Positions 7,566-15,766 of a stretch of 20,869 nucleotides of DNA are shown piece by piece. The notes beneath the pieces were generated by a model. That model saw only the letters and a program-made list of their open reading frames with translations. It did not search any database and was not told the DNA's origin. The stretch is from a virus. The DNA lies in IMG/VR virus record IMGVR_UViG_3300009180_005351, positions 1 to 20,869 of that record; one strand, 5' to 3'. Both the position numbers and the translations under genes were made by a program. Numbering within the stretch: the first letter of the stretch is position 1; every line of letters begins with the position of its first letter.

Positions 7566-8281
7566 GCAGCCTTCCGCCGGAAGGTGAAGTCAAACACCTT
7601 CTTCTGCTTGAACATCATGATCGGATGCTCGGTGACTTCCCAGAGGACAGGGTCAAAGAACCGTGCGGGGTACTCCTTGAACCTGCCAGATGTCTTGTGG
7701 AACTCAATCGCGACCGTCTCAACAAAGTCGGGAATCTTATCGATGGTGTCAAGCAGGTCGTACTCCTTGCCCTCGATATCGATCTTCAGGACCTGGGGAC
7801 GGTACTGTTCGAGAAGTGCGCTGAAGTTGTGCGAATCGACCTCGACCGAGACATCGCTTGAGTTGCGTCGCTTTGCGGTGGAGGAAGACACCGAGTTCCG
7901 CTGGGAAGTCGCATAGTAGAACGTGCACTTTGGATCGTTGTGCTCGCTGACAGCCGCGTTCAGGTTCAGGGAATTCGGCGAGTTCAGCTGGAGCATCGCA
8001 AAGTTGTCCGGGCACGGCTCAACTGCAATCACCTGCTTTGCCCCAGCATCCACTGCCATTCGAGCAAATCCACCGATGTTTGCGCCAAGATCCATCACGA
8101 CCTTGCCCTTGACATCGATGTCACCGTAGTTTCGCTGGCACTCCTTGATCGAGTTTGGATCGAAGGTGTCGATTCGAATGTAGTAGCCGCTTGGCAACTT
8201 CTTGACCTTGCACTCGACAAAGTCCCGAAGCTTACCATCAAATCGACGACCGACAGGAAGCTCTTGATTCTCAGTGCTCAC
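7562..8281 (-). CDS. FkbM-type SAM-dependent methyltransferase
   Basis: A 239-residue Rossmann methyltransferase of the FkbM family, which usually methylates sugar hydroxyls or small molecules. The SAM-binding motif I is MDLGANIGGFA at 63-73, the ribose-binding acid lies in AVEP at 86-89, and the family hallmark LKIDIEG is at 165-171 with EYDLL just after. The start is a GTG at 8281 inside a GTGA overlap with the stop of the inositol-phosphate synthase gene, with GGAGG four bases upstream. A longer frame to 8392 would run into coding sequence of that gene and is not supported. Its position between inositol-phosphate synthase and a phosphatase suggests that it O-methylates the same sugar or cyclitol product, but the acceptor is unknown. 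Confidence 0.88.
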   Translation of the reverse strand: MSTENQELPVGRRFDGKLRDFVECKVKKLPSGYYIRIDTFDPNSIKECQRNYGDIDVKGKVVMDLGANIGGFARMAVDAGAKQVIAVEPCPDNFAMLQLNSPNSLNLNAAVSEHNDPKCTFYYATSQRNSVSSSTAKRRNSSDVSVEVDSHNFSALLEQYRPQVLKIDIEGKEYDLLDTIDKIPDFVETVAIEFHKTSGRFKEYPARFFDPVLWEVTEHPIMMFKQKKVFDFTFRRKAA

Positions 8282-9483
8282 TTGACCTCCCGATTTCCGG
8301 ACGGCGTGATCGCGTAGAGGTCTTGGGCCTTGTACGGCTTGTTCTGACGCTCGGTGTACCGCGTTAGGCGGCGCTGGGAGAGGGACTCGCACTCGTAAAC
8401 GGTCTCATTCAGGGTGAGTTGCTGGGGAGGCGTCTTCTGGGTGAAGGCGCTCGGACCACGGAGGGCACCGACCAGACCCATCTCACGGGCGACCTTGAGA
8501 TAGCGCACCGCATCGATGACCACGCCAGCCGAGTTCGGAGAGTCGATGACAGAGAGCTGTGCATCGAGGATGACCGGCGCGCCGAGGAAGCCCTCCATCT
8601 CAACGCGGAAGTTTGCCACTTTGTTGTCACCGTAATACCGAATGTACTCGGACGGACCCGCATGGAGGAATGAACCCTCAGGGTTCACGTTGCGGATCAC
8701 GTTCTGTGCACGGATCACGTTCTCCTTCGAGACCTTCTTGTACTTAAGGCGGGACTGGTCGGTCATGTTCAGGAAGTCGGTGTTACCGCCGACATTTCGC
8801 TGGATGTGGCACTTGACCTTGTGACCACGCTCAAAGGCGAGCTCCTGAATCATCTGGCTGAGAATCGAAGCGCCGAACTGCGACTTCATGTCATCACCGA
8901 TGAGGGGAATTCCAGCATCAATAAACTTCTGCTCCCACTCAGGATTCGAAGCAATAAACACCGGAATGCAGTTCAGGAAGGAGACGCGTGCCTTGAGACA
9001 AGCCTCAGCGTAGAACTCAGTCGCCTTCTGGGATCCGACAGGCAGGTAGTTGATGAGGATATCGACCTTGCGATCGACAAGAACCTGGGTGACATCGACC
9101 GGCTTCTCGTCCGAAGCGCGGAAAGCCTCGTCATCAGAGTAGTTCTCCATGACAGAAGCGATGCCGTCGAGGATGGGGCCCATCTGCACGGTGGGACCAG
9201 CCGGAACATTCTTCTCATAGATCGGAGTGCAGTTGGGCTTCGCAAAGATCGCATCACGGAGCGACTTGCCGACCTTTCGCTTGTCGACATCGAATGCCGC
9301 AACAACCTCGACATCTCGAACATTGTAGCCGCCGATGTCGCCCTTCATCAGGCCATCTCGCTCGGCACCGTTCGTGTAGCCGTTGTAGTAGGTGAGGCCC
9401 TGGTAGAGAGAGCTGGCACAGTTGCCAATGCCAACAATCGCAACGCGGATCTTGGCGGTCTCAGGGGTGTTCTTAGCGGACAT
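8278..9483 (-). CDS. ino1: myo-inositol-1-phosphate synthase, actinobacterial type
   Basis: A 401-residue enzyme expected to convert glucose-6-phosphate to 1L-myo-inositol-1-phosphate using bound NAD. The N-terminal NAD loop is VGIGNCASSLYQG at 17-29. Further matches to the mycobacterial enzyme as I remember it are NYLPVGS, PVFIASNP, a GDDMKSQFGA active-site segment, VGGNTDFLNM and SPNSAGVVIDAVRYLK. It is about 35 residues longer than the ~367-residue mycobacterial form, mainly in a C-terminal tail rich in Arg/Gln. I chose ATG 9483 because GGAG lies seven bases upstream; a second ATG at 9495 has no SD. It overlaps the end of the SGNH-like gene by 11 bases. Actinobacteria use inositol for phosphatidylinositol and mycothiol, so a phage copy either boosts that pool or supplies an inositol unit for modification. 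Confidence 0.92.
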   Translation of the reverse strand: MSAKNTPETAKIRVAIVGIGNCASSLYQGLTYYNGYTNGAERDGLMKGDIGGYNVRDVEVVAAFDVDKRKVGKSLRDAIFAKPNCTPIYEKNVPAGPTVQMGPILDGIASVMENYSDDEAFRASDEKPVDVTQVLVDRKVDILINYLPVGSQKATEFYAEACLKARVSFLNCIPVFIASNPEWEQKFIDAGIPLIGDDMKSQFGASILSQMIQELAFERGHKVKCHIQRNVGGNTDFLNMTDQSRLKYKKVSKENVIRAQNVIRNVNPEGSFLHAGPSEYIRYYGDNKVANFRVEMEGFLGAPVILDAQLSVIDSPNSAGVVIDAVRYLKVAREMGLVGALRGPSAFTQKTPPQQLTLNETVYECESLSQRRLTRYTERQNKPYKAQDLYAITPSGNREVK

Positions 9484-10549
9484 TGTTGACTCCATTGTGA
9501 AGACTATTGAACTTGTCGGTTTCGAGATTCCAGCGGTAAGACTGGGGACTCAGGTGAATGCTCTTGGGACGTTCCATGTACTCGAAGTCGAGTTCTCCGT
9601 TGCTGTTGATAAACTTGGCTGGCCAGTGGAAGATGCGCCAACCGTTCTCAGATCCCATCTTATCCTGGGCAGCATTGAATGTTTCGACCAGCTTAGTACG
9701 TTCTGCCCAAGAACCATAGAATGCCGTACCCTTGAAGAGTCCGGTGCCAGGAAGCTTTCGAGACTCATTCTCGATCGGGAGTAAGTTCACCAGCTCAACA
9801 TTCTTGATTCCGAGCTCCTTGACTTGCTGCTCGAGCTCTGTCGCCAAACGCTGGATCTCAGCCAGCCCGTCAGGAGTCCGCATCAGGTGGTGACGGACAT
9901 CGATGTTGCCGAGGTAGATCGTGATGCTGTCAAGGTCAGAGAGCTTGATACCGGAGCGCTCCTCGATCTTCTTACCGAGTCCATCACGGAGAGTGCTGAA
10001 CAGCGTCAGACCATCATTGCGGCAGACCATCTGGCCAGGGTGGTAGGTCGAGAAACTGTGGCTGTCACCAAAGCAGAGGTTCCGAGTACGCTCGACGTGA
10101 TCGAATCGACGAGTGTTCCGGCAGATCTCATCAAGGCGCTCAGGATCCAGCTGCACGACATCCTTGCTGGTGGACTTGTTCGTCCAGCGGCTCTTGACGC
10201 TAGCGCCAATCATAGGCATGTCGTGGTTCATCACAAAGGTCTGGCCCTTGAAGTCCTGGATTCGCTTGAATCGCCAAACGACGTTGTCATCGATACCGAA
10301 GAAGTAGTTGATCGCGCCGCCGTAGGCAATACCGAGCGAGATGATCAGAACGTCGTAACCCTCGTAGGTGTCACGCTGGCCCAGGATCTCTACGTTCTTC
10401 CATCCGGCATTCACCAGCATGTTGCGGTAGAGCTGGACCCAAGCAGAGTTGTGAGAGTGTTTTGCCTTTGGAGTGACGCGCTCTAGACCGTCAATCGCAA
10501 TCTTGGCGTCCTTGGGGACATTGAAATCCGTGAAGAAGCTAGCAGACAT
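9473..10549 (-). CDS. SGNH/GDSL-like hydrolase or transferase, unknown family
   Basis: A 358-residue protein whose C-terminal half (155-340) carries an SGNH-like catalytic set. A GDSHS nucleophile block is at 161-165 (S163 the probable nucleophile), YLGNIDVRHH with N215 may be block III, and SIHLSP with H332 would be block V. The N-terminal 150 residues contain a hydrophobic strand and small loop (VLIISLGIAYGGAI, 67-80) and look like a separate alpha/beta domain I cannot name. SGNH enzymes hydrolyse or transfer acyl groups on sugars, lipids or small molecules. There is no signal peptide, so it should act in the cytoplasm. The ATG shares its A with the dUTPase TAA (TAATG). Next to inositol-phosphate synthase and an FkbM methyltransferase, it may act on the same intermediate. 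The family call is by motif only. Confidence 0.65.
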   Translation of the reverse strand: MSASFFTDFNVPKDAKIAIDGLERVTPKAKHSHNSAWVQLYRNMLVNAGWKNVEILGQRDTYEGYDVLIISLGIAYGGAINYFFGIDDNVVWRFKRIQDFKGQTFVMNHDMPMIGASVKSRWTNKSTSKDVVQLDPERLDEICRNTRRFDHVERTRNLCFGDSHSFSTYHPGQMVCRNDGLTLFSTLRDGLGKKIEERSGIKLSDLDSITIYLGNIDVRHHLMRTPDGLAEIQRLATELEQQVKELGIKNVELVNLLPIENESRKLPGTGLFKGTAFYGSWAERTKLVETFNAAQDKMGSENGWRIFHWPAKFINSNGELDFEYMERPKSIHLSPQSYRWNLETDKFNSLHNGVNNVR

Positions 10550-10983
10550 TATCGAACTCCCGTGCTACCGAAGGCACCATCGCCTCGAATTGTGTTTTCG
10601 TCATAGAGATTGTTAAGCTCTACGACTTCGACATTATCATAAAAGACCGGAAGAAGTACAAACTGCGTGATCTTATCTCCACCAGAGATAATCTGCGGCT
10701 CAGATCCGACATTCATCATGTGGAGGTGAATCTCACCCTGGTAGTCCTCGTCGACAACGCAGGCTCCAACAACCAGCTCCTTCTTTGCCGCAATGCCGCT
10801 CTTGTTGAAGGCGATCAAAGCATGACCCTTCGGAACGTTTGCCTTGATCCCGCTCGGGATGAGAACGCTACTCCCAGGATTCACCATGTAGACATCTGCG
10901 CTGGGCACAAAGAAGTCGATCCCTGCTGACTGCGGAGTTCCGCGGGCTGGAGTCTTGACGTCACAAATCTTCGAGATTTTCAC
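10549..10983 (-). CDS. dut: dUTPase (trimeric type)
   Basis: A 144-residue trimeric dUTP diphosphatase that turns dUTP into dUMP and pyrophosphate. All five motifs are visible: I AGIDF (20-24), II NKSGIAAK (60-67), III GACVVDEDYQGEI (73-85), IV GDKITQFVLLP (102-112), and V RGDGAFGSTG (133-142), which carries the aromatic residue that stacks on the base. It keeps uracil out of DNA and supplies dUMP to ThyX and to the ThyA-type enzyme. The start codon is GTG inside a GTGA overlap with the preceding small gene, with GGAG five to six bases upstream. A dUTPase that also accepts modified dUTP is not excluded but is not needed. Confidence 0.95.
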   Translation of the reverse strand: MKISKICDVKTPARGTPQSAGIDFFVPSADVYMVNPGSSVLIPSGIKANVPKGHALIAFNKSGIAAKKELVVGACVVDEDYQGEIHLHMMNVGSEPQIISGGDKITQFVLLPVFYDNVEVVELNNLYDENTIRGDGAFGSTGVR

Positions 10984-11255
10984 TTGGTCTCCTTCTTGGA
11001 CTGGCGATAGTTGTTCCAGGCGCCGAGGTATGCAGCGGCGTCTAGGAAATTGTCTTCCTTGTAGTTGTAGGAGTGCCGAGAGAACTTGAGCGCGATCAGC
11101 ATCGCAAACATGTCATCAGCATCGAACTGCTTGCCGGTCATGTTGGAGGCAATCGCTGCGGCACGTTCCAGACCCTCACCGATCGGTCCATACTGCCGTT
11201 CCTTCTCTTCAGAGCGATTGTTGATGATTTCGTCAGCAGCCTTAAGAATGTTCAT
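10980..11255 (-). CDS. Small conserved phage protein, DUF6378-like
   Basis: A 91-residue helical protein. The pattern, an N-terminal helix, then a K-E-R-Q-Y-G segment near residue 20, then DADDMFAMLIALKFSRH and an EDNFLDAAAYLGAWNNY C-terminal block, matches my recollection of the small phage DUF6378 family often found near nucleotide genes. No catalytic residues stand out, although the paired acidic residues (DADD, EDNFLD) and the all-helical character recall MazG-type pyrophosphatases. The ATG at 11255 overlaps the TGA of the ThyA-type gene (TGATG), with AGAGGA about seven bases upstream. A longer frame begins at 11357 but would overlap that gene by 100 bases and has no support. A role in the nucleotide pool is a guess from position. 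Confidence 0.7.
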   Translation of the reverse strand: MNILKAADEIINNRSEEKERQYGPIGEGLERAAAIASNMTGKQFDADDMFAMLIALKFSRHSYNYKEDNFLDAAAYLGAWNNYRQSKKETK

Positions 11256-12073
11256 CAGAAGATCCTCTTCATTATGTTCTTGGTCCATTCGTTGATTTCT
11301 TCCTTGGTCAGCTCCCGTCGGGGTAGCTGGAGCATCTCTTCCTCGACAACGGACCACGTGATGTCGTCTCGGAGCTTGAACTTGGTATTGTTTGGAACTG
11401 GCTCATATTCTATCAGCGCTTTCATCATCTCAAAGTGGCGCTGGTAGACGTGGTAGCTTCCAGCGTGGTGAAAGTATTGACCGAGCTCAGCGTTGATTCC
11501 TCGGGCACAAAGCTCATTCAGCATCATCTGCTGGAACATGCTGAAGGTGAACACATCGTTGCAGAATCCATAGACCGCATCGTTCGATCGCATGTTGACT
11601 GCGAGGTGAAGCTTGCCTGCACGGAGGAAGAACTGGATGTACTGCGTGCAGGGATAGTCCTTATCGTTTCCAGACTTGTGGTGCGGTTGATTTATGGCGA
11701 TCGTGGCTCGGCGGGTGTCATTATCTCGAACGATCTCATCGATGACCCACTGCCACTGGGGCTTCAGGTAAGTCCCGTAGTTCGATTCGACTTCGTTCTT
11801 GTCATCTGCGATCTGACGCCAGATCGCTGCCAACTTCCCGATATTTTCCACACTGCGGTTTGCAGAGAGATACCACAGCCACTCAGCGACGGCATACTGC
11901 GGGCTGAACTTACGTGCTGGAGCCGCAATCATCATGTCTGTAGGGTCTTCTATCACGATGCTCGAGCAAAGCCGCTCGATCACTTTCGATCCACGCGTAG
12001 TGACTTCATCACCAAACGTATCTAGTTCTCTAAGCTCGCCGATGAGCGCAAGTTCAAGGTTTCTGTATTTCAT
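11255..12073 (-). CDS. ThyA-family enzyme, probable deoxypyrimidine hydroxymethylase
   Basis: A 272-residue member of the thymidylate synthase fold family. The catalytic Cys142 lies in DYPCTQYIQF (139-148) and the phosphate/base segment is NMRSNDAVYGFCND (160-173). In E. coli thymidylate synthase the matching segment ends in GLPFN, where the Asn pairs with uracil. Here D173 occupies that place, as it does in T4 dCMP hydroxymethylase (GFRND), which is also the better match around MRSND. HHAGSYHVY at 202-210 is the second nucleotide-binding motif. I infer that it hydroxymethylates dCMP or dUMP instead of methylating dUMP, a view helped by the separate ThyX gene. ATG 12073 is preferred over 12079 because AGGA lies seven bases upstream. 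It follows the polymerase gene by 35 bases. Confidence 0.82.
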   Translation of the reverse strand: MKYRNLELALIGELRELDTFGDEVTTRGSKVIERLCSSIVIEDPTDMMIAAPARKFSPQYAVAEWLWYLSANRSVENIGKLAAIWRQIADDKNEVESNYGTYLKPQWQWVIDEIVRDNDTRRATIAINQPHHKSGNDKDYPCTQYIQFFLRAGKLHLAVNMRSNDAVYGFCNDVFTFSMFQQMMLNELCARGINAELGQYFHHAGSYHVYQRHFEMMKALIEYEPVPNNTKFKLRDDITWSVVEEEMLQLPRRELTKEEINEWTKNIMKRIF

Positions 12074-12108
12074 GGGCATATCCTACTTGGGATTGGTGGG
12101 AAGTACAG

Positions 12109-15100
12109 TCACTTTTCGATGTTTATGACCTTGAGCTTCTGCCACCGAGTCGACATTCCAAAGTCGCCCTTCTCAACTTCTGCGGCTGCAAATGTGAACC
12201 GGTTCAGAGAACTTCCAGCCGCGGCACCCCAGCAGAACATCTTGTGGACCTTTCCTGAGTTCGCCATGCATTCAAGCAAGAGGTAAGGCTTCTTGTTCTT
12301 CGTGAGTTTCGGGATCGCATTTACGATCATGAACCAGTAGATGTCATGTCGGTCGCAGTCATCGATGGACCTGACGTCTTTCTCCTGGAGCCACTTGGAG
12401 ACCTTCTCAGGAATCGCAGATTCGATGTTGAACGATCCGAGGAGTTCTCGGTCGAACTCCATCGTGGTCTGCATGCCCCACTCACCTGCATCAGTCGAGT
12501 CCGCAAGGAGTTCCTTGAGCTTATTCTTACCGAAGAGCGGCTCCTTCTTTGTACGCTTCTTCAGCTGGTCAGCAGATCCAATCACAATATCATGCATCTG
12601 GCGGTATGAGCTGAAGGTCTTTCCCTCACCAACCATGTCCATCGACCCAAATGCTCGGATCTTGATCAGTGACTCCAGCGCCTTCTTGTTGAACTTACTG
12701 TGACGCCACGTGCCATCTTCATTCCAGAGGAGGTCATCAATGCTCTTGTACGGTCGCATTTCAAGAATCTCATCGATCGCCGTGGCACCAACTCCCTTGC
12801 ATGACAGGAAAGAGGGCATGAGCTTGTAGTCACCGATCGCAGCCCAGGACTTCTTCGCGTAGTTGATATCGATCGGAACGATCTTGTAGCCGAGGCTCTT
12901 GACTTCAGAGATCGCCTTCGGTGCCTTCTTGGAACCTGCGGTAGCCTCGAGGTAGGCGATCAGCCACTCCTGCTCATAGTAAGTCATGAGCCACGCACAG
13001 TAGTACGAGTTCATGGCATAGGACACCGCGTGGGACTTGTTGAAGCCGTATCCAGAGAAGTAGCAGATGTTCTCATAGAGCTTATCTGCCGTCCGCTCAT
13101 CGATGCCATTGGCCATCGATCCCTTGACAAACTTCTCTTTGAGAGCCTTGGCCTTCTCAACATTTTCATTGCCAGACCCGACAGGCTTCATCATCTTTCG
13201 AATCTTGTTACATTCAGCCTTCGGGAATCCAGCCACCACGTGGCAAAGTTCCATGACCTGTTCCTGGAAGATGATACATCCGTAGGTCTCTTCCAGGACC
13301 TGCTTGATGAGAGGATGACCGTACTGGACGGTGTCAGGCTCGCTCTTCGACTTGATGAAGAGCTTATCAACCTTTGCACCCAGCGGACCAGGACGGTAGA
13401 TCGAGGTGAGCGTGGCGAGGTCAATCACGTTCACCGGCTTGGCGGCCATGAACAGTTGTTGAGCGCCGCGATTCGTACACTGGAAGATGCCAGCCCATCG
13501 CCCAGAGTGATAGACATAGTCGTACACCTTCTGGTCGTCGAAGTCGATCACCTTCGGTGCCATGTTCTTATCGAACCAGTCCCTGACATCTGAGAACTTG
13601 ATATCGGTCTTTCCCTCCTTCTCAAGGATCAGGGCAATAGTCCGCTCGATCATTCGAAGAGTACCGAGACCGAGGAGGTCAAACTTGACCCAACCGAACT
13701 CTTCGAGGTGCTTGTAGTTCATGCCCTCAACCCAGGGAGTCTGGTGCTCGCCCTTTGCCATGATCAGCGGCATACGCTCACCAATCCGCTCTGAGACGAT
13801 GACACCACCTGCGTGGCGACCAAGAGCCTTATTCTGCTTGAAGAGGACTTGCAGGGGGTCCATGATGTCAGGATGAGATTCGAGGAAGTCCCGAGTCGAC
13901 TTGGAGTACTTCATCGCATCTTCAAGCGTGATGTCAAACCCCTCATCGGCATCTTCATCAACCTTGGCACCTTCCGCGACATCACGCTCGAGGCTAGCCA
14001 GAGCTCGATTCACCTCTTCGAACTCGATTCCGTAGAACCGGCTTACGTCCTTGATGAGACTCTTGAGCTTGAACGTGTTGTAGTTCGAGATCGGGACAAT
14101 GTTTTCCTTGCCAAACTTGTCGCGCATCAGGTGGATGAGCGCATCTCGATCACTGATGTCCGAGTCAATGTCCGGATACTCTGCGCGGTCAATCGAGAGG
14201 AATCTCTCAAAGAGGAGACCGTACTCGACAGGATCTACGTCAGTCACATATAGTACGTAGTTCACCAAGCTTCCGGCACCGGAGCCACGTCCAGGACCGA
14301 CCAACATGTGGTCTCGGGCAAGATCGATGATAGCCTTCATCGTCAGGAAGTACTCGCTGAAGTTCTTCTCCTTGATGATCTGGAGCTCATACTTCAGGCG
14401 CTCGATGTACTCAGGCTTCTGGTGGAGACCACGCTTCACCAAGCCTTCTTTGCAGACATCCAACAGAGCCTTTGCCGCCGTCTTACCTTCAGGAATGACA
14501 TAAGTCGGGAGCTTCATGGAAGTATCGGGCTTCACCTCTCCAACGATGTCATGGGCAATGAAGTGAGTGCGCTCAATCGCATCGATCACGACATCATCAT
14601 CGTAGAAGGTGTACCCGTTCTTCACCTGCTGGTAGGTCTCCCAAACCTGGTTCGCATTCTTCGGGTAGAGCTCGCACTTGAGATCATCGCGGGACTTCGG
14701 GAGAGAATCAGGATTGATCTCAGTGTGGTTGAGCCAGCCAAGCTTCTTGTAGATCTCCCGCTCACGCCAGTGCTCAGGTCGTGAATAGTGGGAATCGCAG
14801 GTGACCACAAGATGCTGAGACATCGAGTTCTTCTTAGCGAACTCAATGATAGCGCGGTTCACAAGGTGTTGGGCAGGAAGCTTGTTGAATTGAAGCTCGA
14901 GGAAGGTGTTCTCAACTCCGACGGCATCTACAAGCTGGTCTACCGTATTTCCGATCTCCCGCATCACCTTTTCGGCGAGGTCGCCGTTATCGAGTATGTG
15001 CGCATCAAGGTCGTTGAAGCCGTACTTCTGTAGCTCCTGGAACACAGAGTAGGCGATCGGACCACCAATGCAGGCGGTGGAGACGAGGAGGTCACCTTTT

Positions 15101-15672
15101 GCAGCCTGCTTGAGCATCTTGTAGTCGATTCGAGGGAATCGGTAGAAACCCTCAGAGTAACCACGGGAGACGAGGTGGAACAGCTTCTGGAGTCCAGAGG
15201 AGTTCTTGGGAAGAACGACAAGGTGGTGGCGCCGCTTCACCGGATCGAAGAACTTGGAAGACTTGGTCTCATCCTCGTTCTCAACGGTCAGGCTGGCACC
15301 CTCAGACTCGACATTCGTGGTCTCATCATCGCCATCCACGGTCGCAACCAGCTTCTTCTCCAGCTGGAGCTCAGGAAGCTTCCCCTCCTTTGAGAGGGTG
15401 TACTGGCGGCTCCACTCGCTGAGATCGGGATGCACATACATCTCACAGCCAGGGATGAACTTGAAGTGCTTGCCAGCCTTGTGCATCTTCTCGGCGTGGA
15501 GATAAGCATGGGCAAAGCCATTCATCTGGCCGTGGTCCGTTAGCGACCAGCCATCGAGGCCATTCTCAACACAGAAGTCAATGTGCTCCTGCGGATATCC
15601 AAGCCCATCGAACGTGGAGAATCCAGAGTGAGAATGGAGACCGAAGAACTTGGTTGGAGTTCGATTTTGCAT
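12109..15672 (-). CDS. dnaE: DNA polymerase III alpha subunit (DnaE-type, family C)
   Basis: A 1187-residue family C replicative polymerase, full length compared with bacterial DnaE (about 1160-1190). The N-terminal PHP domain starts with FGLHSHSGFSTFDG (10-23) and may hold metal-dependent proofreading activity. The palm has GPGRGSGAGS and, around residue 500, PDIDSDISD with the catalytic aspartates. Fingers and later motifs include LGRHAGGVIVS (about 615), IFQEQVM and GYGFNKSHAVSYA. A C-terminal OB-like domain follows (MIVNAIPKLTKNKKPYLLL). No separate DnaQ exonuclease is seen in this window. The ATG has AGGAAG five bases upstream and lies only about 20 bases from an extended -10 promoter. 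It starts the long operon that ends in the modification genes, so replication and modification are probably made together. Confidence 0.97.
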   Translation of the reverse strand: MQNRTPTKFFGLHSHSGFSTFDGLGYPQEHIDFCVENGLDGWSLTDHGQMNGFAHAYLHAEKMHKAGKHFKFIPGCEMYVHPDLSEWSRQYTLSKEGKLPELQLEKKLVATVDGDDETTNVESEGASLTVENEDETKSSKFFDPVKRRHHLVVLPKNSSGLQKLFHLVSRGYSEGFYRFPRIDYKMLKQAAKGDLLVSTACIGGPIAYSVFQELQKYGFNDLDAHILDNGDLAEKVMREIGNTVDQLVDAVGVENTFLELQFNKLPAQHLVNRAIIEFAKKNSMSQHLVVTCDSHYSRPEHWREREIYKKLGWLNHTEINPDSLPKSRDDLKCELYPKNANQVWETYQQVKNGYTFYDDDVVIDAIERTHFIAHDIVGEVKPDTSMKLPTYVIPEGKTAAKALLDVCKEGLVKRGLHQKPEYIERLKYELQIIKEKNFSEYFLTMKAIIDLARDHMLVGPGRGSGAGSLVNYVLYVTDVDPVEYGLLFERFLSIDRAEYPDIDSDISDRDALIHLMRDKFGKENIVPISNYNTFKLKSLIKDVSRFYGIEFEEVNRALASLERDVAEGAKVDEDADEGFDITLEDAMKYSKSTRDFLESHPDIMDPLQVLFKQNKALGRHAGGVIVSERIGERMPLIMAKGEHQTPWVEGMNYKHLEEFGWVKFDLLGLGTLRMIERTIALILEKEGKTDIKFSDVRDWFDKNMAPKVIDFDDQKVYDYVYHSGRWAGIFQCTNRGAQQLFMAAKPVNVIDLATLTSIYRPGPLGAKVDKLFIKSKSEPDTVQYGHPLIKQVLEETYGCIIFQEQVMELCHVVAGFPKAECNKIRKMMKPVGSGNENVEKAKALKEKFVKGSMANGIDERTADKLYENICYFSGYGFNKSHAVSYAMNSYYCAWLMTYYEQEWLIAYLEATAGSKKAPKAISEVKSLGYKIVPIDINYAKKSWAAIGDYKLMPSFLSCKGVGATAIDEILEMRPYKSIDDLLWNEDGTWRHSKFNKKALESLIKIRAFGSMDMVGEGKTFSSYRQMHDIVIGSADQLKKRTKKEPLFGKNKLKELLADSTDAGEWGMQTTMEFDRELLGSFNIESAIPEKVSKWLQEKDVRSIDDCDRHDIYWFMIVNAIPKLTKNKKPYLLLECMANSGKVHKMFCWGAAAGSSLNRFTFAAAEVEKGDFGMSTRWQKLKVINIEK

Positions 15673-15698
15673 TTCTTCCTGCTTGTAGGGTACACCAC

Positions 15699-15707
15699 AT
15701 TATACCA
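15699..15707 (-). promoter_or_regulatory. Extended -10 promoter ahead of the polymerase gene
   Basis: On the minus strand TATAAT (15704-15699) is a perfect -10 hexamer preceded by TGG, giving the extended -10 form TGnTATAAT. No good -35 is seen at 17 bases, which an extended -10 does not require. Transcription would start near 15692, about 20 bases before the ATG. The hexamer sits between two copies of TGTGG (TGTGGTATAATGTGG), a possible operator. It is the only strong promoter I could see in a non-coding gap. Confidence 0.7.
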
Positions 15708-15737
15708 CAACGCGGTGGAGTCTTCACCAAAAGATTT

Positions 15738-15766
15738 GGGGTCTCTCCAATTTCTAGAGAGACCCC
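15738..15766 (-). terminator. Hairpin, probable terminator after the small-gene unit
   Basis: Perfect 10-base arms (GGGGTCTCTC at 15738-15747 and GAGAGACCCC at 15757-15766) flank a 9-base loop. The hairpin begins four bases after the stop of the preceding small gene and is followed on the minus strand by AAATCTTTTGG, an imperfect T-tract. It separates the upstream transcript from the promoter at about 15700. Some read-through is likely because the T-run is short and displaced. Confidence 0.72.

Noticed and set aside
8282-8392. Longer start of the FkbM methyltransferase at 8392
   Set aside because: It would overlap the inositol-phosphate synthase gene by over 100 bases with low-complexity sequence. 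The GTG at 8281 has GGAGG and a GTGA junction.
8806-9489. 227-residue open frame on the plus strand
   Set aside because: It is the antisense of the inositol-phosphate synthase gene, with no motif and no credible SD.
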